Below, in pieces: positions 1 through 7,759 of a stretch of 64,000 nt of DNA; the first letter of the stretch is position 1, and the number at the start of each line of letters is the position of its first letter. Below the pieces are notes generated by a model. The model was given only the letters and a program-made list of their open reading frames with translations, did not search any database and was not told the origin of the DNA. This DNA is from Taklimakanibacter sp050246735 (GTDB lineage: Bacteria > Pseudomonadota > Alphaproteobacteria > Rhizobiales > Aestuariivirgaceae), in the NCBI GenBank assembly GCA_050246735.1, contig JBFWVM010000005.1, positions 124,001 through 188,000 of the forward strand. The letters run 5' to 3'. Both the position numbers and the translations under genes were made by a program.

Positions 1-115
1 CGTCGACGAGACTCAACCGGTCGATGGTCCCGCCATCCAGGCGGCCGTCGCGGGCCAGTCTTTCGGTGAGCTTGCGGCCGACCATGCCGGCGGCGCCGAT
101 GATGAGGATATGCAT
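1..115 (-). CDS. NAD-dependent epimerase/dehydratase family protein, N-terminal fragment (cut by window edge)
   Basis: Only the first 38 codons lie in the window. The protein starts MHILIIGAAGMVGRKL, a Rossmann beta-strand followed by a GxxGxxG dinucleotide-binding loop, as in extended short-chain dehydrogenases. The start resembles sugar-acid dehydrogenases of the DenD (D-erythronate dehydrogenase) group, but that is a resemblance only. It is the last visible gene of the minus-strand sugar operon, 60 bases after the SDR gene at 176-958, so a role in oxidising the imported sugar acid or alcohol is likely. The substrate cannot be decided from this fragment. Confidence 0.6.
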   Translation of the reverse strand, partial: MHILIIGAAGMVGRKLTERLARDGRLDGGTIDRLSLVD

Positions 116-175
116 GAAGCCTTCTCTGATCGGATGTGAAAATCTATTGGGCCACAGTCCGCGCGGCGGCTCAAG

Positions 176-958
176 TCAATAAGTGGCGGTGAAGCCGCCG
201 TCGACGACGAGAACGGTGCCGGTCACATAGAGGCTGTCGTCGCCGGCGAGAAAGAGGATGGGTCCGGCGACGTCCTCGGGCTTGCCGGCGCGCCTCAGCG
301 GCATGCGGCCATATTTGAAATAGATGTCCTGGAACCAGTCGGTCCTGTGCTCATGCGGCGTGTCGTGCTTCTGCTCGGCCATGCGGGTGTCGATATAGCC
401 GGGCGCCACCGCATTGGCCCTGATGCCGAAGGGACCGAAATCCACCGCCATGCAGCGGGTCAGGTTGACGAGGCCGCCTTTCGCCGTCGCATAGGCCATG
501 GCATGCGGCTGGCCGCGGATGCCCTGCACCGACGCGATGTTGACGATACTGCCGGAGGGGCTCTGCTTGAGATGGGGCAATGCCGCCTTTGCGACATGGA
601 GGGCCGAATCGAGATTGACGGCGAGCACATGGCGCCAATGCGCATCGTTCAGGCTCTCGATCGGGGTGTCGTCCGAGATCGCCGCATTGTTGATCAGGAT
701 GTCGATGCGCCCCCAGGCCTTGGCCGCCGTCTCGACCATGGCGGCCACGCTTTCGGGATCTGCGACGTCGCAAGGCGTGCCCTGGACGACAAGACCGAGC
801 TTCGCCAGACCGGCCGCCGCCTCGTCGAGCACATCGGCATCGATGTCGGACATGAGGACCTTCGCCCCTTCCTCGCCGAGGCGCTTCGCCGCCGCGAGGC
901 CGATGCCGCGCGCGGCACCCGTGACGAGGGCCACGCGTCCGCTCAGGCGTGGGGACAT
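176..958 (-). CDS. SDR family NAD(P)-dependent oxidoreductase
   Basis: A 260-residue classical short-chain dehydrogenase, the usual length for the family. The cofactor loop TGAARGIG is at residues 13-20, the structural NNAA at 90-93, the catalytic Ser near 143, and the YxxxK pair is Tyr156 and Lys160. The C-terminus keeps the usual TGTVLVVDGG strand. No signal peptide or membrane segment is present, so it is cytoplasmic. It is a sugar or sugar-acid dehydrogenase by context: it follows a second SDR gene and a complete sugar ABC transporter on the same strand. The exact substrate and cofactor (NAD or NADP) are not readable. Confidence 0.85.
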   Translation of the reverse strand: MSPRLSGRVALVTGAARGIGLAAAKRLGEEGAKVLMSDIDADVLDEAAAGLAKLGLVVQGTPCDVADPESVAAMVETAAKAWGRIDILINNAAISDDTPIESLNDAHWRHVLAVNLDSALHVAKAALPHLKQSPSGSIVNIASVQGIRGQPHAMAYATAKGGLVNLTRCMAVDFGPFGIRANAVAPGYIDTRMAEQKHDTPHEHRTDWFQDIYFKYGRMPLRRAGKPEDVAGPILFLAGDDSLYVTGTVLVVDGGFTATY

Positions 959-1033
959 GGGGATATCCTCGCTTGGTCTCCTCGTCTTCCGCGGGCTGGA
1001 GAGGGAGAAACCGGGGGACGTTCGATGCGCATG

Positions 1034-1804
1034 TCAGTCCGGCCGTATGCGGAAATCCCTGCCTTCCGGCAGAGTCTGTCCGCCGTCGACGATGATCGTC
1101 GTGCCGGTGATGTAGGACGCCTCGTCGGAAGCGAGGAACAGCACCGCATTGGCGACGTCGCGCGGCGTTCCGAGCCGGCCGAGCGGGACGGACTCCTCCA
1201 TGCCCTTGATGAAGGCCTGCGAGCGATGCCGGACCACCGCCTCGGTCAGGATATTGCCGGGCTCGACGCCGTTGACCGTAATGCCGTAGGACGCGAATTC
1301 GAGCGCCGCCGCCTTGATGAACCCGTTGATCCCGGCCTTGCTCGCCGAATAATGGCCATGGCCGGGGCTGGTCACGCGCGGGCCGGTGATCGACGACGTG
1401 AACACCATGCGCCCGCCCTTGCGCGCCTTCATCGCGGCAAGCGCCGAGCGGGCGGCGAGGAAGGTGCCCTTGAGATTGACCGCGAGGACGCTGTCCCATT
1501 CCTCGGGGCCGATATTCTCGATCAGCGTCCAGGGATAGATGCCGGCATTCTGCACCAGTATGTCGAGGCCGCCGGACTGCGCCAGCGCGAAGGCGACGGC
1601 GGCATCGACGTCCTCCGCCTGCGCGACGTTCGTTTCGATGAAGGCGGCGCCGAGACGGCGCGCCGTCGCCTGTCCGGCTTCGGCCTCGCTGTCGGCGAGG
1701 ACGACCTTCGCGCCTTCGTCGATGAAACGCTCGACGATGCCGGCGCCGATGCCGCGCGCCGCGCCGATGACGAGCGCAGCCTTGTTTTCGAGACGCCCGG
1801 TCAT
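1034..1804 (-). CDS. SDR family NAD(P)-dependent oxidoreductase
   Basis: A 256-residue classical SDR. The cofactor loop is IGAARGIG at residues 13-20, with the first Thr of the usual TGxxxGxG motif replaced by Ile. The catalytic Ser is at 137/138, Tyr152 and Lys156 form the active site, and the conserved TGTTIIVDGG strand is near the end. The start codon overlaps the stop of the upstream permease gene by four bases (ATGA at 1801-1804), so the two are translationally coupled. This ties the enzyme to metabolism of the transporter's substrate. It is clearly different from the neighbouring SDR at 176-958 and probably acts on a successive step. Confidence 0.85.
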   Translation of the reverse strand: MTGRLENKAALVIGAARGIGAGIVERFIDEGAKVVLADSEAEAGQATARRLGAAFIETNVAQAEDVDAAVAFALAQSGGLDILVQNAGIYPWTLIENIGPEEWDSVLAVNLKGTFLAARSALAAMKARKGGRMVFTSSITGPRVTSPGHGHYSASKAGINGFIKAAALEFASYGITVNGVEPGNILTEAVVRHRSQAFIKGMEESVPLGRLGTPRDVANAVLFLASDEASYITGTTIIVDGGQTLPEGRDFRIRPD

Positions 1805-2799
1805 GCGAGCTTCTGCCTGATCGCGAGCTTCACCGTGTCGAGCAGCACGGCGGCGAGCACGAGGCCGCCCAGGATCATCTGGGTGTAATGCGCCGGCAGG
1901 CCCATGAGGTTGATCGCGGTATGGATGGAATAGATCAGGAGCACGCCGGCATAGACGCCGGGCAGCTGACCGATGCCGCCCTTGAGGCTGACGCCGCCGA
2001 TCACCACCGCGGCGAAGGCGTTGAACAGCATGCCGACGCCGAGATTGGCGGTGGCGCCAGAGGTGCGGATGGCCAGCAGCCAGCCGGCGAGGCCCGAAAT
2101 GGCGCCGGCCAGGACGAAGCTGATCGCCACCAGCCGGTCGACCCGGATGCCGGCGCGGAAGGTCGCCACCTCGTTGCCGCCGATCATCGTGACATGCCGG
2201 CCGAACGGCGTCTTGCGCATGATGAAGGTGAAGACGGCGAAGCACAGTATGGCGATCCAGGCGATGAGCGGAATGTAGAGGAAGGTCTGTATGGCCATGA
2301 AGCGGATCTCGGGCGCCAGATCCTGCGCCGAGCGCCCGCCCGAGATCGCCACCACGAGGCCGCGCACCCAGATATAGGCGGCGAGCGTCACGATGAAGGC
2401 GTTCATCCTGAGCCTGACGACCAGCCAGGCATTGGTGAAGCCGATGATCGCGCCGATGATGATCGCGATGGCGAGCGACAGGGGCAGCACCAGCCAGCCG
2501 GGCGTCGTGGTGAATCCGAGTCCGATGCCATGCGAGGCGAAGAGGATGCCGGTCACCATGGCCGCCAGCGCCATGGTCGATTCGATCGAAAGGTCCATGT
2601 TGCCGGCGATGACGACGATGGCGAGGCCGATGGCCGTGACGCCGACGAAGGTCGACTGCTCGATGATGTTGGCGAAGATGCCGATCTGGAAGAAATTGGG
2701 AATGGTGATGGAGAATATCGCCAGCACCACGGCGAGCATGAACCAGACGAGATTGTCGAGCACGAACTCGATGAGGGTCCTCTGCCGGGGACTGATCAT
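1801..2799 (-). CDS. Sugar ABC transporter permease (RbsC/BPD_transp_2 family)
   Basis: A 332-residue, highly hydrophobic inner-membrane protein of the ribose/xylose-type permease family. The family signature region, with AGNMDLSIES (usual form GGIDLSVGS) near residues 65-74, is present. Several further hydrophobic spans follow, with the conserved VVIGGVSLKGGIG loop late in the protein. It forms the transmembrane channel for the binding protein (2904-3947) and ATPase (4060-4842) encoded just upstream. A hairpin at 2839-2877 separates it from the binding-protein gene. It overlaps the following SDR gene by four bases. Confidence 0.9.
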   Translation of the reverse strand: MISPRQRTLIEFVLDNLVWFMLAVVLAIFSITIPNFFQIGIFANIIEQSTFVGVTAIGLAIVVIAGNMDLSIESTMALAAMVTGILFASHGIGLGFTTTPGWLVLPLSLAIAIIIGAIIGFTNAWLVVRLRMNAFIVTLAAYIWVRGLVVAISGGRSAQDLAPEIRFMAIQTFLYIPLIAWIAILCFAVFTFIMRKTPFGRHVTMIGGNEVATFRAGIRVDRLVAISFVLAGAISGLAGWLLAIRTSGATANLGVGMLFNAFAAVVIGGVSLKGGIGQLPGVYAGVLLIYSIHTAINLMGLPAHYTQMILGGLVLAAVLLDTVKLAIRQKLA

Positions 2800-2838
2800 T
2801 ATGTTTTAGCTCCGTAGCAAGGGCTTCCTCTTCAGGAG

Positions 2839-2877
2839 TTCCCCTTCTCCCTCGCGTGCCGCGCGGAAGAAGGGGAA
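2839..2877. repeat. Intercistronic inverted repeat after the sugar-binding protein gene
   Basis: Arms TTCCCCTTCT (2839-2848) and AGAAGGGGAA (2868-2877) are perfectly complementary with a 19-base loop. It lies in the 104-base gap between the binding-protein gene and the permease gene. Such stems typically protect the abundant binding-protein mRNA or attenuate downstream transcription. No T-run follows, so it is not a classical terminator. Confidence 0.6.
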
Positions 2878-2903
2878 TCCTGTTGCGGTCCGGCAATAGA
2901 CCC

Positions 2904-3947
2904 TTATTCGACCGGCTTCACCGGCTCGGAAGGCGCCTTGAGGTTGCCCCAGAAGCGCGGCTCGTCGACATTGTCCTTGGTGATCGCCGCCCCTGGGATC
3001 TTGAGGTTGGGTCCCCAGCTTTCGATGGTGAGCGTCGAGTCCAGGCCGAGCACGTTGTAGGTGCCGGGCTTGATCTCCTGCTTGTTCACCACCTTGTCGG
3101 CGAACATCGCGATCGCGGCGGCCTGCGCATAGAGCGGCTGCTCGACCTCGACGTTCTCCCAGCCCCTGCGGATGAGGTCGAGGCCCACCGGCGCGCCGTT
3201 GGACGAGACCAGCATCACGTCGCCCGGCTTCTTGCCCTTCGCCTCCAGCGAGGCGACGGCGGCGACCGCCAGATGTGCGGCATGGACGAAGATGAGATCG
3301 ATATCGGGATTGGCGACGAGCTGGTCGGAGACGATCGTGCCGGCGTTGGAGGCTTCCCACTGCATCGCCGGCAGCGAGATGATCTGGGCGTCCGGGAACT
3401 CCTTCATCCTCTCCTCGAAGCCTTTCTGGATATCGAGCGTATAGGGGTCGGACGGATCGCCCAGCACCTGCAGGATCTTGCCTTTCACGGCGCCGTTCTT
3501 CTCCTTGAGCAGGCGCTGGATCTCGCCCGCCGCGACATGGCCGATCTCGACCGTGCCGGCGACCGAGGTGAAGTCGGACGGCGTCGAGGTGATCTGCCGG
3601 TCGAAGATCATGACCGGGATGCCGGCGGCGCGCGCCTTCTCGATCGACGGCTTGAGCGCGTTGAAGTCGACGGCGGCGAGCACGATGGCCGCGGGCTTCA
3701 GGTTGATGACGTCGTTCATCTGGCTCTGCTGCAGGTCGGTCTTGTTGTCGGCGTTGAGCGTCACCGGCTCATAGCCGACGTCCTTGACGAACTTCTCGAT
3801 GGCTTTCACCGACTCGGTCTGGAACTCGTCCAGAAGCGTCGGCACCATGTAGTAGATCTTGCCTTTCGACTGCGCGAAGGCCGGCGGCGTGAAGGCGACG
3901 GCGGCAAGCGCCAGACCGCCCAGCAAGGCACTCAACAGACGTTTCAT
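2904..3947 (-). CDS. Sugar ABC transporter substrate-binding protein (Peripla_BP_4 type)
   Basis: A 347-residue periplasmic binding protein. A clear Sec signal peptide covers about residues 1-25 (MKRLLSALLGGLALAAVAF, cleaved after AFAQ). The mature part has the alternating alpha/beta pattern of ribose-binding-like proteins, including the IVLAAVDFNALKP segment and a PVMIFDRQI strand typical of the domain hinge region. It captures a monosaccharide or polyol and delivers it to the permease at 1801-2799. It lies between two hairpins (4023-4041 upstream and 2839-2877 downstream), in keeping with higher expression of binding proteins than of their membrane partners. The ligand cannot be read from sequence. 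Confidence 0.9.
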   Translation of the reverse strand: MKRLLSALLGGLALAAVAFTPPAFAQSKGKIYYMVPTLLDEFQTESVKAIEKFVKDVGYEPVTLNADNKTDLQQSQMNDVINLKPAAIVLAAVDFNALKPSIEKARAAGIPVMIFDRQITSTPSDFTSVAGTVEIGHVAAGEIQRLLKEKNGAVKGKILQVLGDPSDPYTLDIQKGFEERMKEFPDAQIISLPAMQWEASNAGTIVSDQLVANPDIDLIFVHAAHLAVAAVASLEAKGKKPGDVMLVSSNGAPVGLDLIRRGWENVEVEQPLYAQAAAIAMFADKVVNKQEIKPGTYNVLGLDSTLTIESWGPNLKIPGAAITKDNVDEPRFWGNLKAPSEPVKPVE

Positions 3948-4022
3948 GGGGACTCCTCCTTGGTTTGTTCACTTACGGTTGGGCCGGCGACTGTCTGCGC
4001 CGGCGGCTTCCTCTCTCCCTCG

Positions 4023-4041
4023 CCCTCTGTCCCGCAGAGGG
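4023..4041. repeat. Intercistronic inverted repeat between ATPase and binding-protein genes
   Basis: CCCTCTG (4023-4029) and CAGAGGG (4035-4041) form a perfect 7-base stem with a 5-base loop. It lies 19 bases after the ATPase stop and 75 bases before the binding-protein start, within one minus-strand operon. The surrounding CT-rich sequence resembles the repeats at 35566 and 43762. Confidence 0.5.
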
Positions 4042-4059
4042 ATCTCTTCGATTGCGCCG

Positions 4060-4842
4060 TCATCCCGCGGCCCTCGATTCCCCGGATCCCCCGACGACGG
4101 CTTCGCCGGTGATCATGTTGATGACCTCGTCGGGCGTCGTCCGCGCGCGCGCCACGTCGCCCGCCACCTTGCCCTGGCGGATCACCACCATGCGGTCGGC
4201 GACCTGGAAGGCCTGCGCCATGATATGGGTGATGACGACGACGCCGATGCCCTGGGCCGCGACGCGCTTGACCATGTCGAGGCCGCGCCGCGTCTGCTCG
4301 ACGCCCAATGCCGCGAAGGGCTCGTCGAGCAGCACCAGCTTGCCGCCCCAATGGACGAAGCGGTTGAGCTCGATCGCCTGGCGCTGGCCGCCGGAGAGAT
4401 GCTCGACATTGGTCCTGAGCGAGGGGATGCGCGTGCCGGCATTGGCGAGGGCCTTCTCGACCGCGTCGTACATGGCCTTCTCCTGGAGCACCGGTATGCC
4501 GAAATAGTGCTTCACGATCTCGCGGCCCATGAAGAAATTGGCGACGACGTCGACATTGGTGCACAGCGACAGGTCCTGGTAGACCGTCTCGATGCCGAAG
4601 GCCTTGGCCTCGGCGGGAGACGAGAATTTGCGTTCCTCGCCCTCGAAGATCATCCGGCCCGAGCTCGCCTCGAGGCCGCCCGAGATGATCTTGACCAGGG
4701 TCGACTTGCCGGCGCCGTTGTCGCCGAGCAGCGCCACCACCTCGCCGCGCGCGATGTCGAAGCTGACTCCGCGCAGGGCTTCGATGGCGCCGAAATTGCG
4801 GGTGATGCTGTCGAGCCTGAGGAGCGGGGTCGTGTCGGTCAC
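4060..4842 (-). CDS. Sugar ABC transporter ATP-binding protein (single-domain, FrcA-like)
   Basis: A 260-residue protein with one ABC domain, half the length of RbsA-type ATPases, as in FrcA-like proteins of rhizobia. Walker A is GDNGAGKST (about residues 37-45), the Q-loop is in ETVYQDLSL, the signature is LSGGQRQ, Walker B is LVLLDEP, and the switch His lies in VVITHIM. All elements needed for ATP hydrolysis are present. It powers the permease at 1801-2799. The start overlaps the end of the ROK regulator gene by four bases (4839-4842), so regulator and transporter are co-transcribed and coupled. Confidence 0.92.
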   Translation of the reverse strand: MTDTTPLLRLDSITRNFGAIEALRGVSFDIARGEVVALLGDNGAGKSTLVKIISGGLEASSGRMIFEGEERKFSSPAEAKAFGIETVYQDLSLCTNVDVVANFFMGREIVKHYFGIPVLQEKAMYDAVEKALANAGTRIPSLRTNVEHLSGGQRQAIELNRFVHWGGKLVLLDEPFAALGVEQTRRGLDMVKRVAAQGIGVVVITHIMAQAFQVADRMVVIRQGKVAGDVARARTTPDEVINMITGEAVVGGSGESRAAG

Positions 4843-6005
4843 GCGGCTTTCTCGTCCCTGGGTTTGTGCATGAGTGGATCGCTGTCGCCGCCGGCGCCGA
4901 TGCGCGGCTTGAGCACGTTGGAGAAGGCCAGCGCCGCGGCGCCGCGCAGGAGCGCCGACTTGCCGGTGATCGAGAGCGTGAGGCGCGGGAGGCTGCGGTC
5001 GCGCCGTTCGGCGACCGAGGGCAGCAGGGGCTCGGCGGCCCGCACCAGCTTGTTCATGACGCCTTCGGGCGCCAGGCCGCCGAAGATGATCGTCTGCGGA
5101 TCGAACAGGTTCTCGATGGCGACGACCGCGGTGCGCAGGAGGGGCGCGGCTTCGGCGATCCAGCCGTCCTCGCCCACGATCCTCGAGCGCCGGTCATAGG
5201 CCTCGACCGAGAGATAGCGCTCGAGGCAGCCGCGATTGCCGCAGGAGGGGCAGGGCTCGCCGTCGGGGATGAAGGGCACATGGCCGATCTCGCCGGCATT
5301 GCCGCGCGCACCGTTGAGCACCTGGCCTTCGTGGACGAGCCGGCCGCCGGTGCCGACGCCGAGATAGAGATAGTAGAATTCATGCAAGGCGCGGCCCGCC
5401 CCATAGAGGCGCTCGCTCAGCGCCGCCGAGGCGACGTCGCCGCCGACATAGGCGGGAAGCCCGGTCGCCGCGGTGAGGCGCAGGGTGATCGGCACGTCCT
5501 TCCAGCCCTGCAAGGTGGTGGGGCCGACGAAGCTCATCGCCTCGACGTCGAAGGGGCCGGGCATCGCCATGCCGAGGCCGAGCATGCGGCCTTGCGGGCG
5601 CAGGCGGCGCAGGTCGGCCGCGGCGGCGGCGATCTCGACGAAGGCGACCTCGGGCTCCGGATTGGCGATCTCGCGGCTCCTGAGATCGATGATCTCGCCC
5701 GCCAGATTGACCAGCGCCACGTCGATGCCGATGGGCGTGACATTGGCGCCGATGGCGAAGCCGCCTTCCGGATTGAGGGTGAGGGCGGTCGCCGGATAGC
5801 CGCGGCCCTTCGGCACCTCGCGCGCGCCGATGATGAAGTCCTGGAGCTCGAGCTCGCGGATGATGGTGGAGACGGTCTGGACGGTGAGGCCGACGCGGCG
5901 CGCGATCTCGGCCCGGGCGATCGGGCCGTGCAGCCGGATGGTCTCCAGTACGATCTTGCGATTGTACGGCCGTCCCGATTCCTGATTGGTGCCTCTGAGC
6001 GCCAT
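4839..6005 (-). CDS. ROK family transcriptional regulator (NagC/XylR type)
   Basis: A 388-residue repressor. The N-terminal winged helix-turn-helix covers about residues 18-75 (IARAEIARRVGLTVQTVSTII). The ROK sugar-binding domain follows, with the zinc-binding signature CPSCGNRGCLE near residues 245-255 preceded by GNAGEIGHV. It is the first gene of the minus-strand sugar operon and overlaps the ATPase gene, so it should regulate its own operon in response to the imported sugar or its phosphate. A perfect 18-base palindrome 59 bases upstream (6064-6081) is the obvious operator. Confidence 0.9.
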   Translation of the reverse strand: MALRGTNQESGRPYNRKIVLETIRLHGPIARAEIARRVGLTVQTVSTIIRELELQDFIIGAREVPKGRGYPATALTLNPEGGFAIGANVTPIGIDVALVNLAGEIIDLRSREIANPEPEVAFVEIAAAAADLRRLRPQGRMLGLGMAMPGPFDVEAMSFVGPTTLQGWKDVPITLRLTAATGLPAYVGGDVASAALSERLYGAGRALHEFYYLYLGVGTGGRLVHEGQVLNGARGNAGEIGHVPFIPDGEPCPSCGNRGCLERYLSVEAYDRRSRIVGEDGWIAEAAPLLRTAVVAIENLFDPQTIIFGGLAPEGVMNKLVRAAEPLLPSVAERRDRSLPRLTLSITGKSALLRGAAALAFSNVLKPRIGAGGDSDPLMHKPRDEKAA

Positions 6006-6063
6006 GGACCAGCGGTTCCCTTCCCCGGAAGGAAGGCTACACCCGGGGGAAAGAATGGGTCAA

Positions 6064-6081
6064 ATGGTTTTCAAAAACCAT
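6064..6081. promoter_or_regulatory. Palindromic candidate operator for the ROK repressor
   Basis: ATGGTTTT and AAAACCAT are perfect inverted arms around a 2-base centre. It sits 59-76 bases upstream of the ROK start codon in an AT-rich patch within GC-rich DNA. ROK repressors of the NagC/Mlc type bind AT-rich palindromes of this kind, and this is the only strong dyad I saw in this promoter region. Confidence 0.6.
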
Positions 6082-6161
6082 CCGATTTCAGGGGACATCA
6101 GGGAAACGAGCCAACCGCAGCAATATCAAAGGCTTCAGTAAGGTGGAAACGAGGTGATCCG

Positions 6162-6632
6162 ATGACGCAGGACCCAACTTCACAGAGCTACCCCGCCGGC
6201 GTGGGCTATGGCCGGCCCCCGCAGGAGACGCGGTTTCGCAAGGGCCAGTCCGGCAATCCCAACGGCAAGCCCAGGGGCACGCGGAGCCGTCCGCGGCCGT
6301 CCGCCGAACGCCTGGCGTCCCTCCTGCTGGAAGAGGCCTACCGGCCGGTGACGGTCGACGAGGACGGCCGCGAAGTCACGCTGCCCATGGCCCAGGCGGT
6401 GTTCCGGTCGCTGGCGGCCGCCGCCTCGAAGGGCGAGGCCAGGGCGCAGGCGATGTTCTTCAAGCTGGTGAGCACCACCGAGGAGATCGAGGCCTCGGCC
6501 GAGGAGATGCTCGAAGACGGGGCGGATAAGGCGGAAGCGATCGAGATCGTGATCGTCGATCCCGTCGGCGGCAGCAGGACCCCTTATCGACCCGGCGGCG
6601 ATCCTGAATCGGCGGCCGGCAAGGCCGGGTAA
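6162..6632 (+). CDS. DUF5681 domain-containing protein
   Basis: A 156-residue protein beginning with the diagnostic DUF5681 element RFRKGQSGNPNGKPRG (about residues 22-37), a basic Gly/Asn-rich motif common in phage-associated and plasmid proteins of alphaproteobacteria. A helical region follows (LLLEEAYRP and FRSLAAAASKGEARAQ) and an acidic tail. The start at 6162 follows a GAGGTG ribosome-binding site. The function of the domain is unknown; a nucleic-acid-associated role is often guessed from the basic motif. No phage genes lie nearby. A partial, decayed paralogue lies at 6955-7149. Confidence 0.75.
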   Translation: MTQDPTSQSYPAGVGYGRPPQETRFRKGQSGNPNGKPRGTRSRPRPSAERLASLLLEEAYRPVTVDEDGREVTLPMAQAVFRSLAAAASKGEARAQAMFFKLVSTTEEIEASAEEMLEDGADKAEAIEIVIVDPVGGSRTPYRPGGDPESAAGKAG

Positions 6633-6665
6633 GGAACAGTCGTCGCACCCGAGGCAGCCTCGAAA

Positions 6666-6870
6666 TCAGGCCGTCATAGGCGCGCGCGGCGCCAAGCCCT
6701 GATCGGTCAACAGCCGCACGGCCTTGTCCAGCCGGGCCTTCCGGGCCTTTACGCTCTTGCGCTTCTTGACCTCGGAGCGCCAGTCCTTTTCGGTTTTCAA
6801 ATCGCCACAACCAGTCGATGGTGGCGGCAAGTTCGAGGACGGCGGCATTCATCTCGACGAAGGTACGCAT
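6666..6870 (-). pseudogene. Small frameshifted ORF of unknown function
   Basis: Reading on the minus strand from an ATG at 6868-6870 gives MRTFVEMNAAVLELAATIDW, then the frame must shift near 6795-6815 to continue as DLKTEKDWRSEVKKRKSVKA and a basic helical tail ending at the stop at 6666. Each half looks like real amphipathic protein in its own frame and like noise in the other, which suggests one ancestral small gene (about 65 residues) broken by a single-base indel. I do not recognise the family. A sequencing error cannot be excluded. Confidence 0.4.
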
Positions 6871-6886
6871 CGGCTCGTGGGCCTCT

Positions 6887-6950
6887 TCACTCTTGCCACA
6901 GGCCGCCTCTTCGGGAATGCACATAGACGATCACCTTGCGGGCCCTCGCG
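6887..6950 (-). pseudogene. C-terminal relic of a paralogue of the small secreted protein at 7760-8032
   Basis: On the minus strand this stretch reads RARKVIVYVHSRRGGLWQE followed by a TGA stop. The intact neighbour ends NGRKVIVYVHSRRGDMWQG. The match runs exactly to the stop codon and breaks off abruptly near 6950, where DUF5681-like sequence on the opposite strand begins. It is therefore a truncated copy of the last 20 codons of that gene rather than a functional gene. Confidence 0.6.
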
Positions 6951-6954
6951 CAAA

Positions 6955-7149
6955 TGCCCGTTGAGCCCAAGGCTCAGGGCGCTTTTGCGCGAGGAGGCGC
7001 TGCGCCCGATATCGATCCATATTTTCGGCGAGAGGGCCACCTTGTCGGTGACTGAGGCCGCCATCCGCTCCCTCGCGACCTCGGCGGCCCTTGGCCGCCC
7101 GCCCGAGCTCGCCCTGTTCCTCGACCTCCCTGAGCGCTGCCGAGACTGA
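6955..7149 (+). pseudogene. Degenerate partial copy of the DUF5681 protein
   Basis: The translation contains LRALLREEALRP, GERATLSV and AAIRSLATSAALGRPPELALF. These align in order with LASLLLEEAYRP, GREVTLPM and AVFRSLAAAASKGEARAQAMF of the intact gene at 6162-6632. The N-terminal KGQSGNPNG motif and a credible start codon are missing, and the frame upstream is noise. This is a 5'-truncated relic, joined head-to-head with the secreted-protein relic at 6887-6950. Confidence 0.55.
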
Positions 7150-7202
7150 GGACGAAACCGAAGCCGCCGGGACGAGGGATGAACGTCACGAAGTATTTCG
7201 AC

Positions 7203-7256
7203 TATTGCGAATAATTGTTGTTTCGGTTATTGCGAATATGGTTCGTTTGACCATAT
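7203..7256. promoter_or_regulatory. Direct and inverted repeats upstream of the HTH gene
   Basis: An AT-rich patch carries an 11-base direct repeat TATTGCGAATA (7203-7213 and 7228-7238, 25 bases apart) and, overlapping the second copy, an inverted repeat ATATGGT/ACCATAT (7236-7242 and 7250-7256, 7-base loop). It lies 20-74 bases upstream of the HTH gene start. Such repeats are typical autoregulatory operators of antitoxin-like DNA-binding proteins. Confidence 0.5.
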
Positions 7257-7276
7257 GTGATGTAATGGAGGTGATG

Positions 7277-7723
7277 ATGCTCGACATTCCCGAACGTCCT
7301 GAGCCGATGGTGCCGTCCGCACATGATGCCGAGCTTGCTCGCGAGGCCAGTCGGACACTGGCGGCAAAGGCCGAGGCGGAACTCAAGGTTCACCTTGAGG
7401 ATGGTGCGGAAGTCGTCTTGCCGAAATCCGCGGCGCGTCTCCTGCAATATCTGCTGACGGAAATGGCGCACGGAAATGCGGTCACGATTTTTCCTCTGCA
7501 TGCGGAATTGACGACGCAGGAGGCGGCCGACTTCCTGAATGTTTCCCGGCCGTATCTGATAACCCTTCTGCAAAGGCATGAATTGCCTTTTCACAAGGTC
7601 GGCACGCACAGGAGAATCAAATTCAGCGATCTGCGTGATTTCCGTTCACGCAGAGAGAGCGAGCGCAAAGCCGCCATGCAGGAATTGGCGCACCAGGCCC
7701 AGGAAAAGGGGATGGGCTATTAG
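7277..7723 (+). CDS. Helix-turn-helix (excisionase-type) DNA-binding protein, orphan antitoxin-like
   Basis: A 148-residue protein. The C-terminal half carries an excisionase-type helix-turn-helix, LTTQEAADFLNVSRPYLITL (about residues 79-98), followed by the wing KVGTHRRIKFSDL. This is the arrangement of antitoxins normally encoded just before a PIN-domain toxin. No PIN or other toxin gene follows: only 36 bases separate its stop from the convergent gene at 7760. The start at 7277 is preferred because GGAGG at 7267-7271 gives a 5-base spacing; ATG 7274 would be too close. The local AT content is higher than in neighbouring genes, suggesting acquisition by transfer. Confidence 0.7.
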   Translation: MLDIPERPEPMVPSAHDAELAREASRTLAAKAEAELKVHLEDGAEVVLPKSAARLLQYLLTEMAHGNAVTIFPLHAELTTQEAADFLNVSRPYLITLLQRHELPFHKVGTHRRIKFSDLRDFRSRRESERKAAMQELAHQAQEKGMGY

Positions 7724-7759
7724 ATCGTCAGCCCATATGTCATTCGCGGAAAAGTCCCA

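Noticed and set aside
347..1888. 513-codon plus-strand open frame over the two SDR genes
   Set aside because: Both SDR genes on the minus strand have intact active sites; the plus-strand frame is low-complexity Arg/Asp/His-rich sequence.
2856..6632. Long plus-strand frames over the sugar ABC operon, including one running into the DUF5681 gene
   Set aside because: Antisense to genes with complete Walker, ROK and binding-protein motifs. Only the last 156 codons (6162-6632) of the second frame, which start at a good ribosome-binding site and have the DUF5681 motif, are real.
6162..7723. Prophage or integrated element suggested by DUF5681 and excisionase-like HTH genes
   Set aside because: No integrase, terminase, capsid gene or attachment-site duplication was seen. 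Only small genes and relics are present, so an intact element is not supported.
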